This document shows positions 10,091 through 19,570 of a stretch of DNA of 64,000 nt, piece by piece. The notes beneath the pieces were generated by a model that was not told where the DNA came from, made no database searches, and was given only the letters and a program-made list of their open reading frames with translations. The stretch comes from Synechococcus sp. WH 8109 (GTDB lineage: Bacteria; Cyanobacteriota; Cyanobacteriia; PCC-6307; Cyanobiaceae). The stretch is from assembly GCF_000161795.2 (NCBI RefSeq), contig NZ_CP006882.1:1922001-1986000 (forward strand), written 5' to 3'. Both the position numbers and the translations under genes were made by a program. Positions within the stretch are counted from its first letter, which is position 1, and the number at the start of each line of letters is the position of its first letter.

Positions 10091-10564
10091 ATGCGCCGGT
10101 TGCTGCGCCTCAGTTGCATCCGGATGCGCCGCGGGGTCCTCTGGTTGTGGAGACAGGAAGGCACCCCAGGCCAACGGGCCCGTGGCCTGGCCGCTGGCGT
10201 GTTCTGCGGCTGCTACCCCTTCTTCGGGCTGCAGATCTTCCTCAGCGTGGGTGTGGCCAGCGTGATGCGTGGCAACCACCTGCTCGCCGCCGCAGGAACC
10301 CTGGTGAGCAATCCCCTCACCTATCTGCCCCTCTACTGGTTTAACTATCTGGTGGGCTGTCGGCTGCTCGGCCCAGGCCAAGGCGGGATCAACCTTTCGG
10401 AGCTGAATCGCAGCAGCCTGTGGGCCCATGGGTGGGAGTTCAGCCAGCGCATCCTGCTCGGCTCCACCGTTGTGGGAATGCTGTTGGCGCTGGTGAGCGG
10501 CTGGATGGCCTACCGCCTGTTTCTGCGGCGTGAAGCCCGTGCGGTCGTGAGCCGAGGCAGCTAG
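10091..10564 (+). CDS. DUF2062 membrane protein
   Basis: A 157-residue protein with an Arg-rich N-terminus and about three hydrophobic segments (roughly residues 33-62, 68-92 and 122-145). The GLAAGVFCGCYPFFGLQIFLSV and NPLTYLPLYWFNYLVGC stretches match the DUF2062 family, small membrane proteins of unknown function. Its stop overlaps the convergent (p)ppGpp synthetase gene by 4 nt. The function cannot be inferred from context. Confidence 0.8.
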   Translation: MRRLLRLSCIRMRRGVLWLWRQEGTPGQRARGLAAGVFCGCYPFFGLQIFLSVGVASVMRGNHLLAAAGTLVSNPLTYLPLYWFNYLVGCRLLGPGQGGINLSELNRSSLWAHGWEFSQRILLGSTVVGMLLALVSGWMAYRLFLRREARAVVSRGS

Positions 10565-12894
10565 CTCGTGCCCAACCGGGCAATCCCGATAACGTCCGCC
10601 ATCGAGCGGATCTGATCCATGGTGCGGCTGAGCTGTTCGGCACCCTCCAGCTCAACCCGGAGATCAATGCGGGCCGGCTTGCCAGAGGCAGTGGTCACCC
10701 GGGCATCACTGACGTTGATGGCCCCATCGGAAAGACGCAGCAGAATGTCTTTGAGGATGCCGACGCGATCGATCACTTCGATCCGCAACTGCACCGGGAA
10801 GCGCTGTTTCTCCTGTTCGGCATGGGCGGTGTTCCAGCGCACGGGAAGCCGCCGTTCCCGTGGAATTGTCTCCACATTGGAGCAGTCCTGCCGGTGAATG
10901 GTGATGCCGTGGTTGCCGAGGGCCACCGTGCCCACGATCAACTCACCCGGCAGCGGACTGCAGCAGCCACCGAGGCGGTAGTCCAAGCCCTCCAGCCCAA
11001 GGATCGCCCCTTCGCCTACGGAACGGTCCGGCGCCATATCCCGCGATGGCAGCAGCGCCGCGGCCACATCTTCGTTGCTGGGTGGGGCCTGCTGCTGTTC
11101 CGCCAGCAGACGCATCTCCTCCCGCAAACGGTTGAGCGCCTGCTGCAGCGTGACGTCTCCGAATCCCAGTGACGCCAGCAGATCTTCGGTGGTAGGCACA
11201 TTGCAGCGCTGCGCCACCCGCTGCATCGCCTCGCTGCTGAGCAGGGCATCGAAGCCATCACGCCCCAGCTCCCGCTCCAGCAGATCCTTGCCCCGTTCAA
11301 TCGTTTCGTCACGGTGGCTGCGCTTGTACCACTGGCGAATGCGGTTGCGTGCCGTCGGCGTGGCAACGAAGTTCAGCCAATCAAGGCTGGGATGGGCCGT
11401 CTTGCTGGTGAGCACCTGAACGAAATCACCGTTCTGCAGCGGTGTTGCCAACGGACACAGCCGATCGTTGATGCGAACGCCATGGCAGTGGTTGCCCACC
11501 TCGGAGTGGATGCGATAGGCGAAGTCGACGGCGGTTGCCCCTTTACGCAAACCGAGCACATCACCTTTTGGGGTGAACACAAACACCTCTTCGTCGAAGA
11601 GGTCTTCCTTGATCGAGGAGAGGTAGTCGTTGTGGTCGTCGTTGCCGCCTTCTTGCTGCCAATCCACCAGCTGACGCAGCCAGTTGAAGCGCTCCGCATC
11701 ACTGCCGCTGCTGGCCGGTGAGCCGCCTTCCTTGTATTTCCAGTGGGCCGCAATCCCGAATTCGGCCACATGGTGCATCTCAAGCGTGCGGATCTGCACT
11801 TCGATCGGGCGATGCCGACCGATCACAGCCGTGTGCAGGGATTGGTAGCCGTTGGGTTTCGGCAACCCGATGTAGTCCTTGAAGCGACCGGGAATCGGGC
11901 GGAAGGTGTCGTGAACCACCGCTAGGGCGCGGTAGCAGCTCTCGACATTGGGGGTGAGGATCCGCAACGCCGCCACGTCGTAGATCTCGTGGAACTCCTT
12001 CTGCTGGCGCTGCATCTTGCTCCAGATGCCGAACAGATGCTTAGGGCGACCACTCACCTCGCAGTGCTCTAGGCCGGCCCGTTCCAGCCGCTCGTTCAGC
12101 AGCCCCACCGTGACGCCTAGCCGTTGCTCCCGTTCGCTGCGTTTGGTGGCGACCTCCTCCTGAATCTCCCGGAAGGCCTCCGGTTCCAGCAATTTGAAGG
12201 CCAGATCCTCCAGCTCCCACTTGAAGCGGCCGATGCCAAGACGGTTGGCGAGGGGGGCATAGATCTCACGGGTCTCGCGGGCGATCCGCTGACGCTTCTC
12301 CTCCTTCAACGCACCCAGGGTGCGCATGTTGTGCAAGCGATCCGCCAGCTTCACCAACACAACACGAATATTGCTGGCCATCGCCAGGAACATCCTGCGC
12401 AGATTCTCCGCCTGAGCTTCCGTGCGGTCGTTGAAGTGGATGCCGCCGAGCTTGGTGACCCCCTCCACCAGTTCACGCACCTCGGAACCGAAGTGCAGCT
12501 CGATCTGATCGGGGGTGACGTCGGTGTCTTCGACGACGTCGTGGAGGAACCCTGCGGCGATCACCGGGGCGCTGGCGCCGATATCCCGCAACAGATCAGC
12601 CACCGCCACCGGATGGACGATGTACGGGTCTCCACTGGCCCTGAACTGGCCTTCGTGGAGCTGAAAGCCGAAATCAAAGGCCGATACCAGCAGAGCCTCG
12701 GCATCGGTGGGGCAGCTCTGGCCGATGCCAGGCGGCACATTGGCGATGCACTCCCTCAACCAGTCCGGCAGAGCGATGCCGTAATCGTCCGGATGGCGGA
12801 CGGGATGGCGCCTTACTTCAGGCAACGCGCAGGCCACCTTGGCCGAACCCATGCTGGTTCGGGGCTCTTTGGGTGTGGAGGCAGCGTTGAGCAT
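10561..12894 (-). CDS. spoT: Bifunctional (p)ppGpp synthetase/hydrolase (RelA/SpoT homologue)
   Basis: Makes and degrades the stringent-response alarmone (p)ppGpp. Domains in order: HD hydrolase (HEGQFRASGDPYIVHP, HDVVEDTDVT, DRLHNMRTL all intact, so hydrolase is probably active); synthetase (KDYIGLPKPNGYQSLHTAV); TGS (FVFTPKGDVLGLRKGATAVDFAY); a Zn/CC region; and a C-terminal ACT domain. The length of about 777 residues fits the long Rsh family. An ATG nine bases further upstream (12903) is equally possible. It is divergent from the peptide ABC transporter gene. Many cyanobacterial annotations name it relA or rsh. Confidence 0.94.
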   Translation of the reverse strand: MLNAASTPKEPRTSMGSAKVACALPEVRRHPVRHPDDYGIALPDWLRECIANVPPGIGQSCPTDAEALLVSAFDFGFQLHEGQFRASGDPYIVHPVAVADLLRDIGASAPVIAAGFLHDVVEDTDVTPDQIELHFGSEVRELVEGVTKLGGIHFNDRTEAQAENLRRMFLAMASNIRVVLVKLADRLHNMRTLGALKEEKRQRIARETREIYAPLANRLGIGRFKWELEDLAFKLLEPEAFREIQEEVATKRSEREQRLGVTVGLLNERLERAGLEHCEVSGRPKHLFGIWSKMQRQQKEFHEIYDVAALRILTPNVESCYRALAVVHDTFRPIPGRFKDYIGLPKPNGYQSLHTAVIGRHRPIEVQIRTLEMHHVAEFGIAAHWKYKEGGSPASSGSDAERFNWLRQLVDWQQEGGNDDHNDYLSSIKEDLFDEEVFVFTPKGDVLGLRKGATAVDFAYRIHSEVGNHCHGVRINDRLCPLATPLQNGDFVQVLTSKTAHPSLDWLNFVATPTARNRIRQWYKRSHRDETIERGKDLLERELGRDGFDALLSSEAMQRVAQRCNVPTTEDLLASLGFGDVTLQQALNRLREEMRLLAEQQQAPPSNEDVAAALLPSRDMAPDRSVGEGAILGLEGLDYRLGGCCSPLPGELIVGTVALGNHGITIHRQDCSNVETIPRERRLPVRWNTAHAEQEKQRFPVQLRIEVIDRVGILKDILLRLSDGAINVSDARVTTASGKPARIDLRVELEGAEQLSRTMDQIRSMADVIGIARLGTS

Positions 12895-12959
12895 CCGACC
12901 CATCGGGTCAATCCATGGTATTCAGTGCAGGACCCCCTGTCGCTCCCGCAGCACTGTTC

Positions 12960-14555
12960 ATGGGCCGGCCTGTTCTGGAACTCGAACAGCTGCGATTGCG
13001 CTATCCCGGCAGCAACTCCTGGACGCTGGATGGGCTGAATCTGAGCCTCGAGCCGGGAGAGACCCTGGCCTTGGTGGGATCTTCGGGCTGCGGCAAAAGC
13101 ACGGTGGCGCGGGCTGTGATGCAGCTGCTGCCCCAGGGAACGATCTGTGAAGGACGGCTGGCCTTGACCGGCCAGGATCCACGCCAACTCAGGCGACCGC
13201 AGCTGCGGCAGCTGCGGGGTGAAGCCGTGGGCCTGGTATTCCAGGACCCGATGACGCGGATGAATCCGCTGATGAGCGTGGGAGGCCATCTGCTTGACAC
13301 CCTCAGGGCCCACCGACCTCAAACCAGTGCCGCGGCCCACCAGGAACGGGCCCGAGAACTGCTGGAGCGGGTGGGCATTGGCGCCAACCGCTTCCGCGCC
13401 TACCCCCATGAGCTCAGTGGTGGGATGCGACAGCGCCTGGCCATTGCCTTAGCGATTGCCCTAGAACCAGCGCTGCTGATCGCCGATGAACCCACCACCA
13501 GCCTGGATGTGGCGGTGGCCGGGCAGGTGATGGCGGAACTCAGCGGCCTCTCCCAGGAACTGGGCAGTGCCCTGCTACTGATAAGCCACGACCTGGCCAT
13601 GGCCGCCCGCTGGTGCGACCGCATGGCCATGCTCGACGGCGGACGCAAGGTGGAGGACGGCCCCAGCCATCAGTTGCTCACCCGGCCGCAGTCGCCGGTG
13701 GGGCAACGGCTGGTGGCCTCCGCCCAGGCCAGGGAAGGGGGACGCTCACCGGCACGTCCCGACAACGGCAGCGTGCTGCGGGTGGAGGAGATGCGCTGCT
13801 GGCATGCCATGGGTGGCGCACCTTGGGCACCCCTCTGGCTGAAGGCGGTGGATGGAGTGAGTTTCGAGCTCAGGGCCGGGGAAAGCCTGGGAGTGGTGGG
13901 GGCCTCCGGCTGCGGGAAAAGCACCCTCTGCCGTGCCTTAATGGGGCTCAATCCCATCCGCGGCGGCCGCGTGGATCTGCTGGGCCAGGACCTGCTGAGC
14001 CTGCGTGGAGAGGCGCTGCGGACAGCCCGCCGGTCCCTCCAGATGGTGTTTCAGGACCCTCTGGCCTGTCTCAATCCCGCCCTGCAGGTGGCCGATGCCA
14101 TCGCCGATCCCTTGCTGATCCATGGCCTCTGCTCGAAAGCGACAGCCCGTGAGGAAGCCCGCGGCCTGCTGGAACGGGTCGGCCTCAGCCCGGCTGAGCA
14201 GTTTCAAGATCGCCTGCCGAAGCAGCTCTCCGGCGGCCAGCAGCAGCGGGTGGCGATCGCCCGCGCCCTGGCCTTGAAGCCCAAGGTGCTGATCTGCGAT
14301 GAGAGCGTCAGCATGCTCGATGCGGAAGTGCAGGCGGATGTGCTGGCACTGCTGCGGGAGCTGCAGCAGGAGCTGGGCCTGGCGATCGTGTTCATCACCC
14401 ACGACCTCTCGGTGGCCAGTGGTTTTTGCCACCGGGTGATGGTGCTGGACAAGGGGAAAGTAGTGGAAGAGGGGCCAGGGGATCGGATCTTCAGCGCACC
14501 TCAGGCGCCGATCAGCCGGACCCTCGTGGAGACCTGCCCAAGGCTGCCCCGTTAA
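12960..14555 (+). CDS. Peptide/nickel-type ABC transporter, two fused ATPase domains
   Basis: Cytoplasmic energy-coupling subunit with two complete nucleotide-binding domains in one chain (about 531 residues), equivalent to DppD fused to DppF. First domain: Walker A GSSGCGKST, signature LSGGMRQRLA, Walker B LLIADEPTTSLD. Second: Walker A GASGCGKST, signature LSGGQQQRVA, Walker B VLICDESVSMLD. Each has the conserved MNPLMSVGG/LNPALQVADAI post-Walker segment of oligopeptide importers. No permease or binding protein is nearby, so the substrate is unknown. A start at 12915 would add 15 residues. Confidence 0.88.
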   Translation: MGRPVLELEQLRLRYPGSNSWTLDGLNLSLEPGETLALVGSSGCGKSTVARAVMQLLPQGTICEGRLALTGQDPRQLRRPQLRQLRGEAVGLVFQDPMTRMNPLMSVGGHLLDTLRAHRPQTSAAAHQERARELLERVGIGANRFRAYPHELSGGMRQRLAIALAIALEPALLIADEPTTSLDVAVAGQVMAELSGLSQELGSALLLISHDLAMAARWCDRMAMLDGGRKVEDGPSHQLLTRPQSPVGQRLVASAQAREGGRSPARPDNGSVLRVEEMRCWHAMGGAPWAPLWLKAVDGVSFELRAGESLGVVGASGCGKSTLCRALMGLNPIRGGRVDLLGQDLLSLRGEALRTARRSLQMVFQDPLACLNPALQVADAIADPLLIHGLCSKATAREEARGLLERVGLSPAEQFQDRLPKQLSGGQQQRVAIARALALKPKVLICDESVSMLDAEVQADVLALLRELQQELGLAIVFITHDLSVASGFCHRVMVLDKGKVVEEGPGDRIFSAPQAPISRTLVETCPRLPR

Positions 14556-14559
14556 GTCC

Positions 14560-15561
14560 TCAGCCCGACGCGGCGCGTCGCCTCAGCACCCCCAGTAACT
14601 TCTCCATCACCGGAGGAAGGGGAGCTTCGAACACCATCCGCTCGCGGGTGATCGGATGGTCCAGCCCTAGCTGCACGGCATGCAGGGCCTGACCGGGCAG
14701 CTCGATCGGCAACTTGCGGCAGCGGCTGTAAGTGGGATCCCCCACCACGGGGTGATTCATGTGGGCGCAGTGGACGCGGATCTGATGGGTCCGCCCGGTG
14801 TCGAGCTTGAAGCGCAGCAAAGAGTAATCGCCGAGACGCTCCACCAAGGTCCAGTGGGTGCAGGCATACCGACCGTTTTCGCTGCTAACCACGGCGTACT
14901 TCTTGCGATCCGCCGGATGACGGCCAATCGGCCCGACGATCGTGCCCGAGTCGCCTGCAGGCACGCCATGGACGACGGCGAAATATTCGCGGGACGCGAT
15001 CCGTTTCTGGATCTGAACCTGCAGCCGCACCAGGGCCTCTTGGCTCTTAGCAATTACGATGCAGCCGGTGGTGTCCTTATCAAGGCGGTGCACGATCCCC
15101 GGCCGCAGCTTGCCGCTAATGCCGGGCAAGTCCGGGCAGTGATGCAGCAGGCCGTTCACCAGGGTGCCGTCCTTGTTGCCCGGCGCGGGATGCACAGTCA
15201 GTCCGGCCGGCTTGTTGAGCACGATCAGATGGTCGTCCTCAAACAACACATCCAGATCCATCGGCTCCGGCTTGAGGTAGGACAGCGGTTCCGGTGGCGG
15301 CATCCAAAGCTGCACCTCATCGCCCTGGCGCAGGGGTGTTTTGGCCTTGCCGGTCTTGCCGTTAACGCGCACATAGCCTGCGTCGATGAACTTCTGAATC
15401 CGGGCGCGGCTCTGCTCCGTTCGCTGGCTCACCAACCAACGGTCCAGCCGCATCGGCAACGGCTTGGGATAGGCCAGCGTCAGCAGCTCGCCCTCACCTT
15501 CGCCAAAGCGATCCGTGAAGGTCTCCTCCGGTAGCGGAGGACGTTTCCACTGCGGGCTCAT
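14560..15561 (-). CDS. rluD: 23S rRNA pseudouridine synthase, RluD family
   Basis: Isomerises uridine to pseudouridine in rRNA (or tRNA for RluC/TruC relatives). The 333 residues include an N-terminal S4 RNA-binding domain (RLDRWLVSQRTEQSRARIQKFIDAGYVRVNG) and the catalytic HRLDKDTTGCIVIAKS motif with the essential Asp, then GRTHQIRVHCAHMNHPVVGDPTY. Its ATG overlaps the stop of the downstream ylqF-type GTPase gene by 4 nt, so rbgA follows in the other order (rbgA is upstream). The exact target uridines cannot be read from sequence. Confidence 0.9.
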   Translation of the reverse strand: MSPQWKRPPLPEETFTDRFGEGEGELLTLAYPKPLPMRLDRWLVSQRTEQSRARIQKFIDAGYVRVNGKTGKAKTPLRQGDEVQLWMPPPEPLSYLKPEPMDLDVLFEDDHLIVLNKPAGLTVHPAPGNKDGTLVNGLLHHCPDLPGISGKLRPGIVHRLDKDTTGCIVIAKSQEALVRLQVQIQKRIASREYFAVVHGVPAGDSGTIVGPIGRHPADRKKYAVVSSENGRYACTHWTLVERLGDYSLLRFKLDTGRTHQIRVHCAHMNHPVVGDPTYSRCRKLPIELPGQALHAVQLGLDHPITRERMVFEAPLPPVMEKLLGVLRRRAASG

Positions 15562-16424
15562 GCCGGCAGCTCCAGAGCGATGCTGCCAAGGGCTGACTTG
15601 CGGAAATCATCAAGAAGCCGCTGGGCCATGCGCGCCGTCTCACCGGAGGTGTGGCGGGCCGCTGCGGCATCCAGCCAGAGAGCCGGGTCGGCCGTTTCAC
15701 CGCTCAGGGGAATGCCGTAACGCTCCTGCAGAAGCGGAATCGTCACCCCGGCCGCAGCCTGCGATTCCACATCCAGCAGCAACTGCAGGAAGGCCTGAGC
15801 CACCAGCTCACCGTCGTAGGCGGCCTGGCCGATGTCGTCGCAAAGGGCCAGCCGCAGGGCGGCCTGCTGGTCATCAAGACGGGGGGGGAGCACGCCAGGG
15901 GCATCCAAGAGGTCGAGGTCTTGCCCAAGACGCACCCAACGCAGGGTTCGCGTCACTCCGGCCCGCCGGGCACTGGCCACTACCTTCTGGCGCACCAGGC
16001 GATTGATCAATGCCGACTTGCCCACGTTGGGAAAGCCCAGGGTGAGCGCCCGCACCGGCCTGGGACGCATGCCCCGGTTGCGGCGGCGTTCGTTGAGGTG
16101 GTCCCCGGCACGGATCGCGGCCTGCTGCACCTGCTTCACGCCGGTGCCGGCCTTGGCATCACACCAAACCGTCCGCTGCCCCTGGGCCTTGAACCAGGCC
16201 TCCCAGGCCTCCTTCGCCGCCGCGGTGACCATGTCGCGCCTGTTGATCACCATCAGATGCTGCTTGCCCTTTAACCAGCGGTTGAGGTGGGGGTGGCCCG
16301 TGGCCAGAGGAATGCGGGCATCACGCACCTCAATCACCAGATCCACCTTGTCGAGATGGCGTTTGAGCTGCTGCTCCGCCTTGGCGATGTGGCCGGGGTA
16401 CCACTGGATCGTTGGGGTGCTCAC
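15558..16424 (-). CDS. rbgA: Ribosome biogenesis GTPase YlqF/RbgA
   Basis: Circularly permuted GTPase that assists 50S subunit maturation. The 288 residues show the permuted order: G4 VINRRDMV first, then G1 GFPNVGKSALINRLV and G3 LLDAPGVLPP. The N-terminal IQWYPGHIAKAEQQLK is the family signature. The start is GTG at 16424. It is translationally coupled (4-nt overlap) to the pseudouridine synthase gene downstream, a logical pairing since both act on the large subunit. Confidence 0.93.
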   Translation of the reverse strand: MSTPTIQWYPGHIAKAEQQLKRHLDKVDLVIEVRDARIPLATGHPHLNRWLKGKQHLMVINRRDMVTAAAKEAWEAWFKAQGQRTVWCDAKAGTGVKQVQQAAIRAGDHLNERRRNRGMRPRPVRALTLGFPNVGKSALINRLVRQKVVASARRAGVTRTLRWVRLGQDLDLLDAPGVLPPRLDDQQAALRLALCDDIGQAAYDGELVAQAFLQLLLDVESQAAAGVTIPLLQERYGIPLSGETADPALWLDAAAARHTSGETARMAQRLLDDFRKSALGSIALELPA

Positions 16425-16542
16425 AAAGGCAAACGCACAGAACAGACGGCCAGCCGGAACGAATTCACTTTGAACTCGCTGGCGCCAACGTCATTCACAC
16501 GGGTTAATCTCACCCCGTTTTCTTACCGCACGACACAACCCT

Positions 16543-17748
16543 ATGGCGAAGCGTTCCCTGGCCAGCCTCAACGCCGGCGACCTGAGCGGCAAACGCGTTC
16601 TCGTGCGGGTTGACTTCAACGTGCCCCTGAACGATGCCGGTGCGATCACCGACGACACCCGCATCCGTGCCGCCCTGCCCACAATCAACGACCTGATCGT
16701 CAAGGGAGCCAAGGTGATCCTGTCCGCTCACTTCGGACGTCCCAAGGGCCAGGTGAACGACGCCATGCGTCTCACCCCCGTGGCTGCTCGCCTGAGCGAA
16801 CTGCTGGGCAAGCCCGTGGCCAAGACCGACAGCTGCATCGGCCCCGACGCCGAAGCCAAGGTGGGCGCCATGGCCAACGGCGATGTGGTGCTGCTGGAGA
16901 ACGTGCGTTTCTTCGCCGAGGAAGAGAAGAACGAAGCCGGTTTCGCTGAGAAGCTCGCAGGCCTGGCTGAGGTGTATGTGAACGACGCCTTCGGCGCCGC
17001 CCACCGCGCCCACGCCTCCACCGAGGGCGTGACCAAGTTTCTCAAGCCCTCCGTCGCCGGCTTCCTGATGGAGAAGGAACTTCAGTACCTGCAGGGTGCT
17101 GTGGATGAGCCCAAGCGTCCCCTGGCCGCCATCGTCGGGGGCTCCAAGGTGAGCTCCAAGATCGGCGTGCTCGAAGCCCTGATCGACAAGTGCGACAAGG
17201 TACTGATCGGTGGCGGCATGATCTTCACCTTCTACAAGGCCCGCGGCCTCTCGGTGGGCAAGAGCCTGGTGGAAGAGGACAAGCTGGAACTGGCCAAGGA
17301 GCTCGAAGCCAAGGCCAAGGCCAAGGGCGTGCAGCTACTGCTGCCCGCCGACGTGGTGCTGGCTGACAACTTCGCTCCCGATGCCAATAGCCAGACCGCT
17401 GACATCAACGCCATCCCCGACGGCTGGATGGGTCTCGACATCGGTCCCGATTCGATCAAGGTGTTCCAGGACGCCCTTGCCGACTGTCAGACCGTGATCT
17501 GGAACGGCCCCATGGGCGTGTTCGAATTCGACAAGTTCGCTGCTGGCACCAACGCCATCGCCACCACCCTGGCCGACCTGAGCGGCAAGGGCTGCTGCAC
17601 GATCATCGGCGGCGGTGACTCCGTGGCTGCTGTCGAGAAGGCTGGCCTGGCCGAGAAGATGTCGCACATCTCCACCGGCGGCGGCGCCAGCCTCGAACTG
17701 CTGGAAGGCAAGGTGCTACCCGGCGTGGCTGCCCTCGACGCCGCCTGA
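16543..17748 (+). CDS. pgk: Phosphoglycerate kinase
   Basis: Interconverts 1,3-bisphosphoglycerate and 3-phosphoglycerate; in a cyanobacterium it serves both the Calvin cycle and glycolysis. The 401-residue product has [13 protein letters not shown] at the N-terminus, [15 protein letters not shown], the hinge region [15 protein letters not shown] and the C-terminal nucleotide site [13 protein letters not shown]. It is monocistronic by layout: a strong terminator follows at about 17791-17827. Confidence 0.98.
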   Translation: MAKRSLASLNAGDLSGKRVLVRVDFNVPLNDAGAITDDTRIRAALPTINDLIVKGAKVILSAHFGRPKGQVNDAMRLTPVAARLSELLGKPVAKTDSCIGPDAEAKVGAMANGDVVLLENVRFFAEEEKNEAGFAEKLAGLAEVYVNDAFGAAHRAHASTEGVTKFLKPSVAGFLMEKELQYLQGAVDEPKRPLAAIVGGSKVSSKIGVLEALIDKCDKVLIGGGMIFTFYKARGLSVGKSLVEEDKLELAKELEAKAKAKGVQLLLPADVVLADNFAPDANSQTADINAIPDGWMGLDIGPDSIKVFQDALADCQTVIWNGPMGVFEFDKFAAGTNAIATTLADLSGKGCCTIIGGGDSVAAVEKAGLAEKMSHISTGGGASLELLEGKVLPGVAALDAA

Positions 17749-17790
17749 TCATCGGCTGGACCTGGCACTGCAGGCCTTCATCGATCTCGT

Positions 17791-17828
17791 CCCGGTCGTC
17801 CCTCAGAAGGGACTTCCGGGATTTTTTA
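17791..17828 (+). terminator. Rho-independent terminator of pgk
   Basis: An interrupted hairpin, with outer arms CCCGG/CCGGG and inner arms GTCCC/GGGAC around a TCAGAA loop, is followed directly by ATTTTTT. It lies about 45 bp after the pgk stop and before the next gene on the same strand, so it separates the two transcription units. Confidence 0.9.
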
Positions 17829-17890
17829 TGTCCTGAAGGCAGGGCTGCAGCGCATCCGTCGATCAGGATCCAAATGCTTCGCCATGCGTC

Positions 17891-18778
17891 ATGACCAAGG
17901 GTGACCTGAGCCTCGGCTTCATTGGACTGGGGGCACTCGGTTTGCCCATGGCGATCAACCTGTACCGCGCTGGTTTTCCACTGCGGGTGCACACCCGCAG
18001 CCGCAAACCCGAAACCAATCCGGAGCTCGAGGGTGCAACCCCATGTTCCAGCCCAGCAGAAGCGAGCACCGGCGTGGATGTGCTGCTGCTTTGCGTCAGC
18101 GACGATGCAGCCGTTGAGGAGGTGCTGTTCGGAGCCAACGGGGCCGCATCACAGCTGGGCACCGGCAGCGTGGTGCTGGATTGCTCCACCATTGCTCCCG
18201 CCACAGCCCAACACTGTGCGGAGCGCCTGGCACGCCAGAACGTCCACTACCTGGATGCCCCGGTCACCGGCGGCACGGAAGGGGCCCAACGCGGCTGCCT
18301 CACGGTGCTGGTGGGAGGAGCCAGCGAAACTTTAGAGCGGGTACGGCCCATCCTGGAGGTAATTGGAGGCACCATTCATCACTTCGGAAGCGTGGGGCGG
18401 GGGCAGCAGGTGAAAGCGGTGAACCAGGTGCTGGTGGCTGGCAGCTATGCCGCCGTAGCTGAGGCGGTGTCCCTAGGCCAGCGTTTGGAGCTGCCCATGC
18501 CCCAGGTGATCGATGCCCTCAAAAACGGTGCAGCCGGCTCCTGGGCCCTCGAACATCGCAGCACCGCCATGGTGGAGGGCAGCTATCCCCTCGGCTTCCG
18601 GCTGAGCCTGCATCGCAAGGATCTCGGCATCGCCCTCGATGCAGCCAAGGCCGTCCAGCTGGATCTCCCAGTCACGACGCTGGTGGAACAGCTGGAACTG
18701 GATCTGATCCAGAACGGCCACGGCGATGAGGACGTGTCCGCCCTGCACCGCTGGAACCAAACAAGACAGCGGAGCTAG
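17891..18778 (+). CDS. Beta-hydroxyacid dehydrogenase (3-hydroxyisobutyrate dehydrogenase family)
   Basis: NAD(P)-dependent oxidoreductase of 295 residues. The N-terminal Rossmann motif is GFIGLGALGLPMAINLYRAG; the substrate-binding signature is YLDAPVTGGTEGAQRGCLTVLVGG; the catalytic lysine region is GRGQQVKAVNQVLVAGSYAAVAEA. This family includes 3-hydroxyisobutyrate, tartronate semialdehyde and glyoxylate/succinic semialdehyde reductases. The substrate cannot be settled from sequence. The stop overlaps the convergent gene by 4 nt. Confidence 0.88.
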   Translation: MTKGDLSLGFIGLGALGLPMAINLYRAGFPLRVHTRSRKPETNPELEGATPCSSPAEASTGVDVLLLCVSDDAAVEEVLFGANGAASQLGTGSVVLDCSTIAPATAQHCAERLARQNVHYLDAPVTGGTEGAQRGCLTVLVGGASETLERVRPILEVIGGTIHHFGSVGRGQQVKAVNQVLVAGSYAAVAEAVSLGQRLELPMPQVIDALKNGAAGSWALEHRSTAMVEGSYPLGFRLSLHRKDLGIALDAAKAVQLDLPVTTLVEQLELDLIQNGHGDEDVSALHRWNQTRQRS

Positions 18779-19524
18779 TAGCTGCTGACCACGCGCACCC
18801 GTTTGGTGGCCGTCACAACGCCATCGGGATGCACCAGCATCACGGCCCAGGTCTGCGAACCGGGTTGCTGGGGTGCCTGGACGCTTTTAAACAATCCACC
18901 CCCAGCCTGAGGCGACAACGGCAGGTTGGGGCGCTTCTGAGCCGACAGCTGCTCATCGGTGAGGTCGATCAAACCGCCCGCCACCAGGGCCTGGCCTAGC
19001 GGTTTTTCAACGATCAAGTCGACGTCATAACGACTGCCGGTGAGCACCACGTCGGGAATGGCGACGTCGACCGCCAAGAGGCGCTCACCACTGCGCAGCA
19101 ACGATTGCTGCGCCAGCAGTTCCTGGCCTACGAGCTGGCCATTGTCCAGACGTATCGCGATCTGTTCGCTGGCCTCAAGGAAATAGATGAGCCCCTGGGA
19201 TTCGGCGGCACCCCGCACCTGAAGGCTGAGGGTTGGACGGCCATCTGGTGTGGGTGCTGCGGGCGCCACCTGCCAGGTGACCTCGGGAAAATCCTGCCGG
19301 AAACGCTCCAGGCGCTGGGCTAAAACAGGCTGCAGCTCAAGGCTGGCCAGCGTGTCGAACGCCGAAGAGCTGCCGCTGTTCAACGCCGTTTGCAGGCGAT
19401 CGCCAAAACGTGCCACGGCACTGCCCTCGCGTCCGGACTGACCAAGGGCTTGAACCGGTGACAGAACCAATGCCATGGCCGAGACGAGCGTGACTCCCAG
19501 GAAACGACGCACGGGCCAGACCAC
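18775..19524 (-). CDS. Exported hypothetical protein
   Basis: 249 residues starting at GTG, with a signal peptide (about residues 1-28, FLGVTLVSAMALVLSPVQALGQ). The remainder is mixed alpha/beta with no motif that I recognise. It includes a segment with paired hydrophobic strands (TLSLQVRGAAESQGLIYFL, IPDVVLTGSRYDVDLIVEKPLG) and ends in a beta-rich stretch (WAVMLVHPDGVVTATKRVRVV). It is probably periplasmic or membrane-associated. It is divergent from murG by 46 bp, and no function is assigned. Confidence 0.75.
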   Translation of the reverse strand: MVWPVRRFLGVTLVSAMALVLSPVQALGQSGREGSAVARFGDRLQTALNSGSSSAFDTLASLELQPVLAQRLERFRQDFPEVTWQVAPAAPTPDGRPTLSLQVRGAAESQGLIYFLEASEQIAIRLDNGQLVGQELLAQQSLLRSGERLLAVDVAIPDVVLTGSRYDVDLIVEKPLGQALVAGGLIDLTDEQLSAQKRPNLPLSPQAGGGLFKSVQAPQQPGSQTWAVMLVHPDGVVTATKRVRVVSSY

Positions 19525-19570
19525 AACAACCCAATTAAATTAGGCCTAGTGTGCGGTGACGACCGACGCG

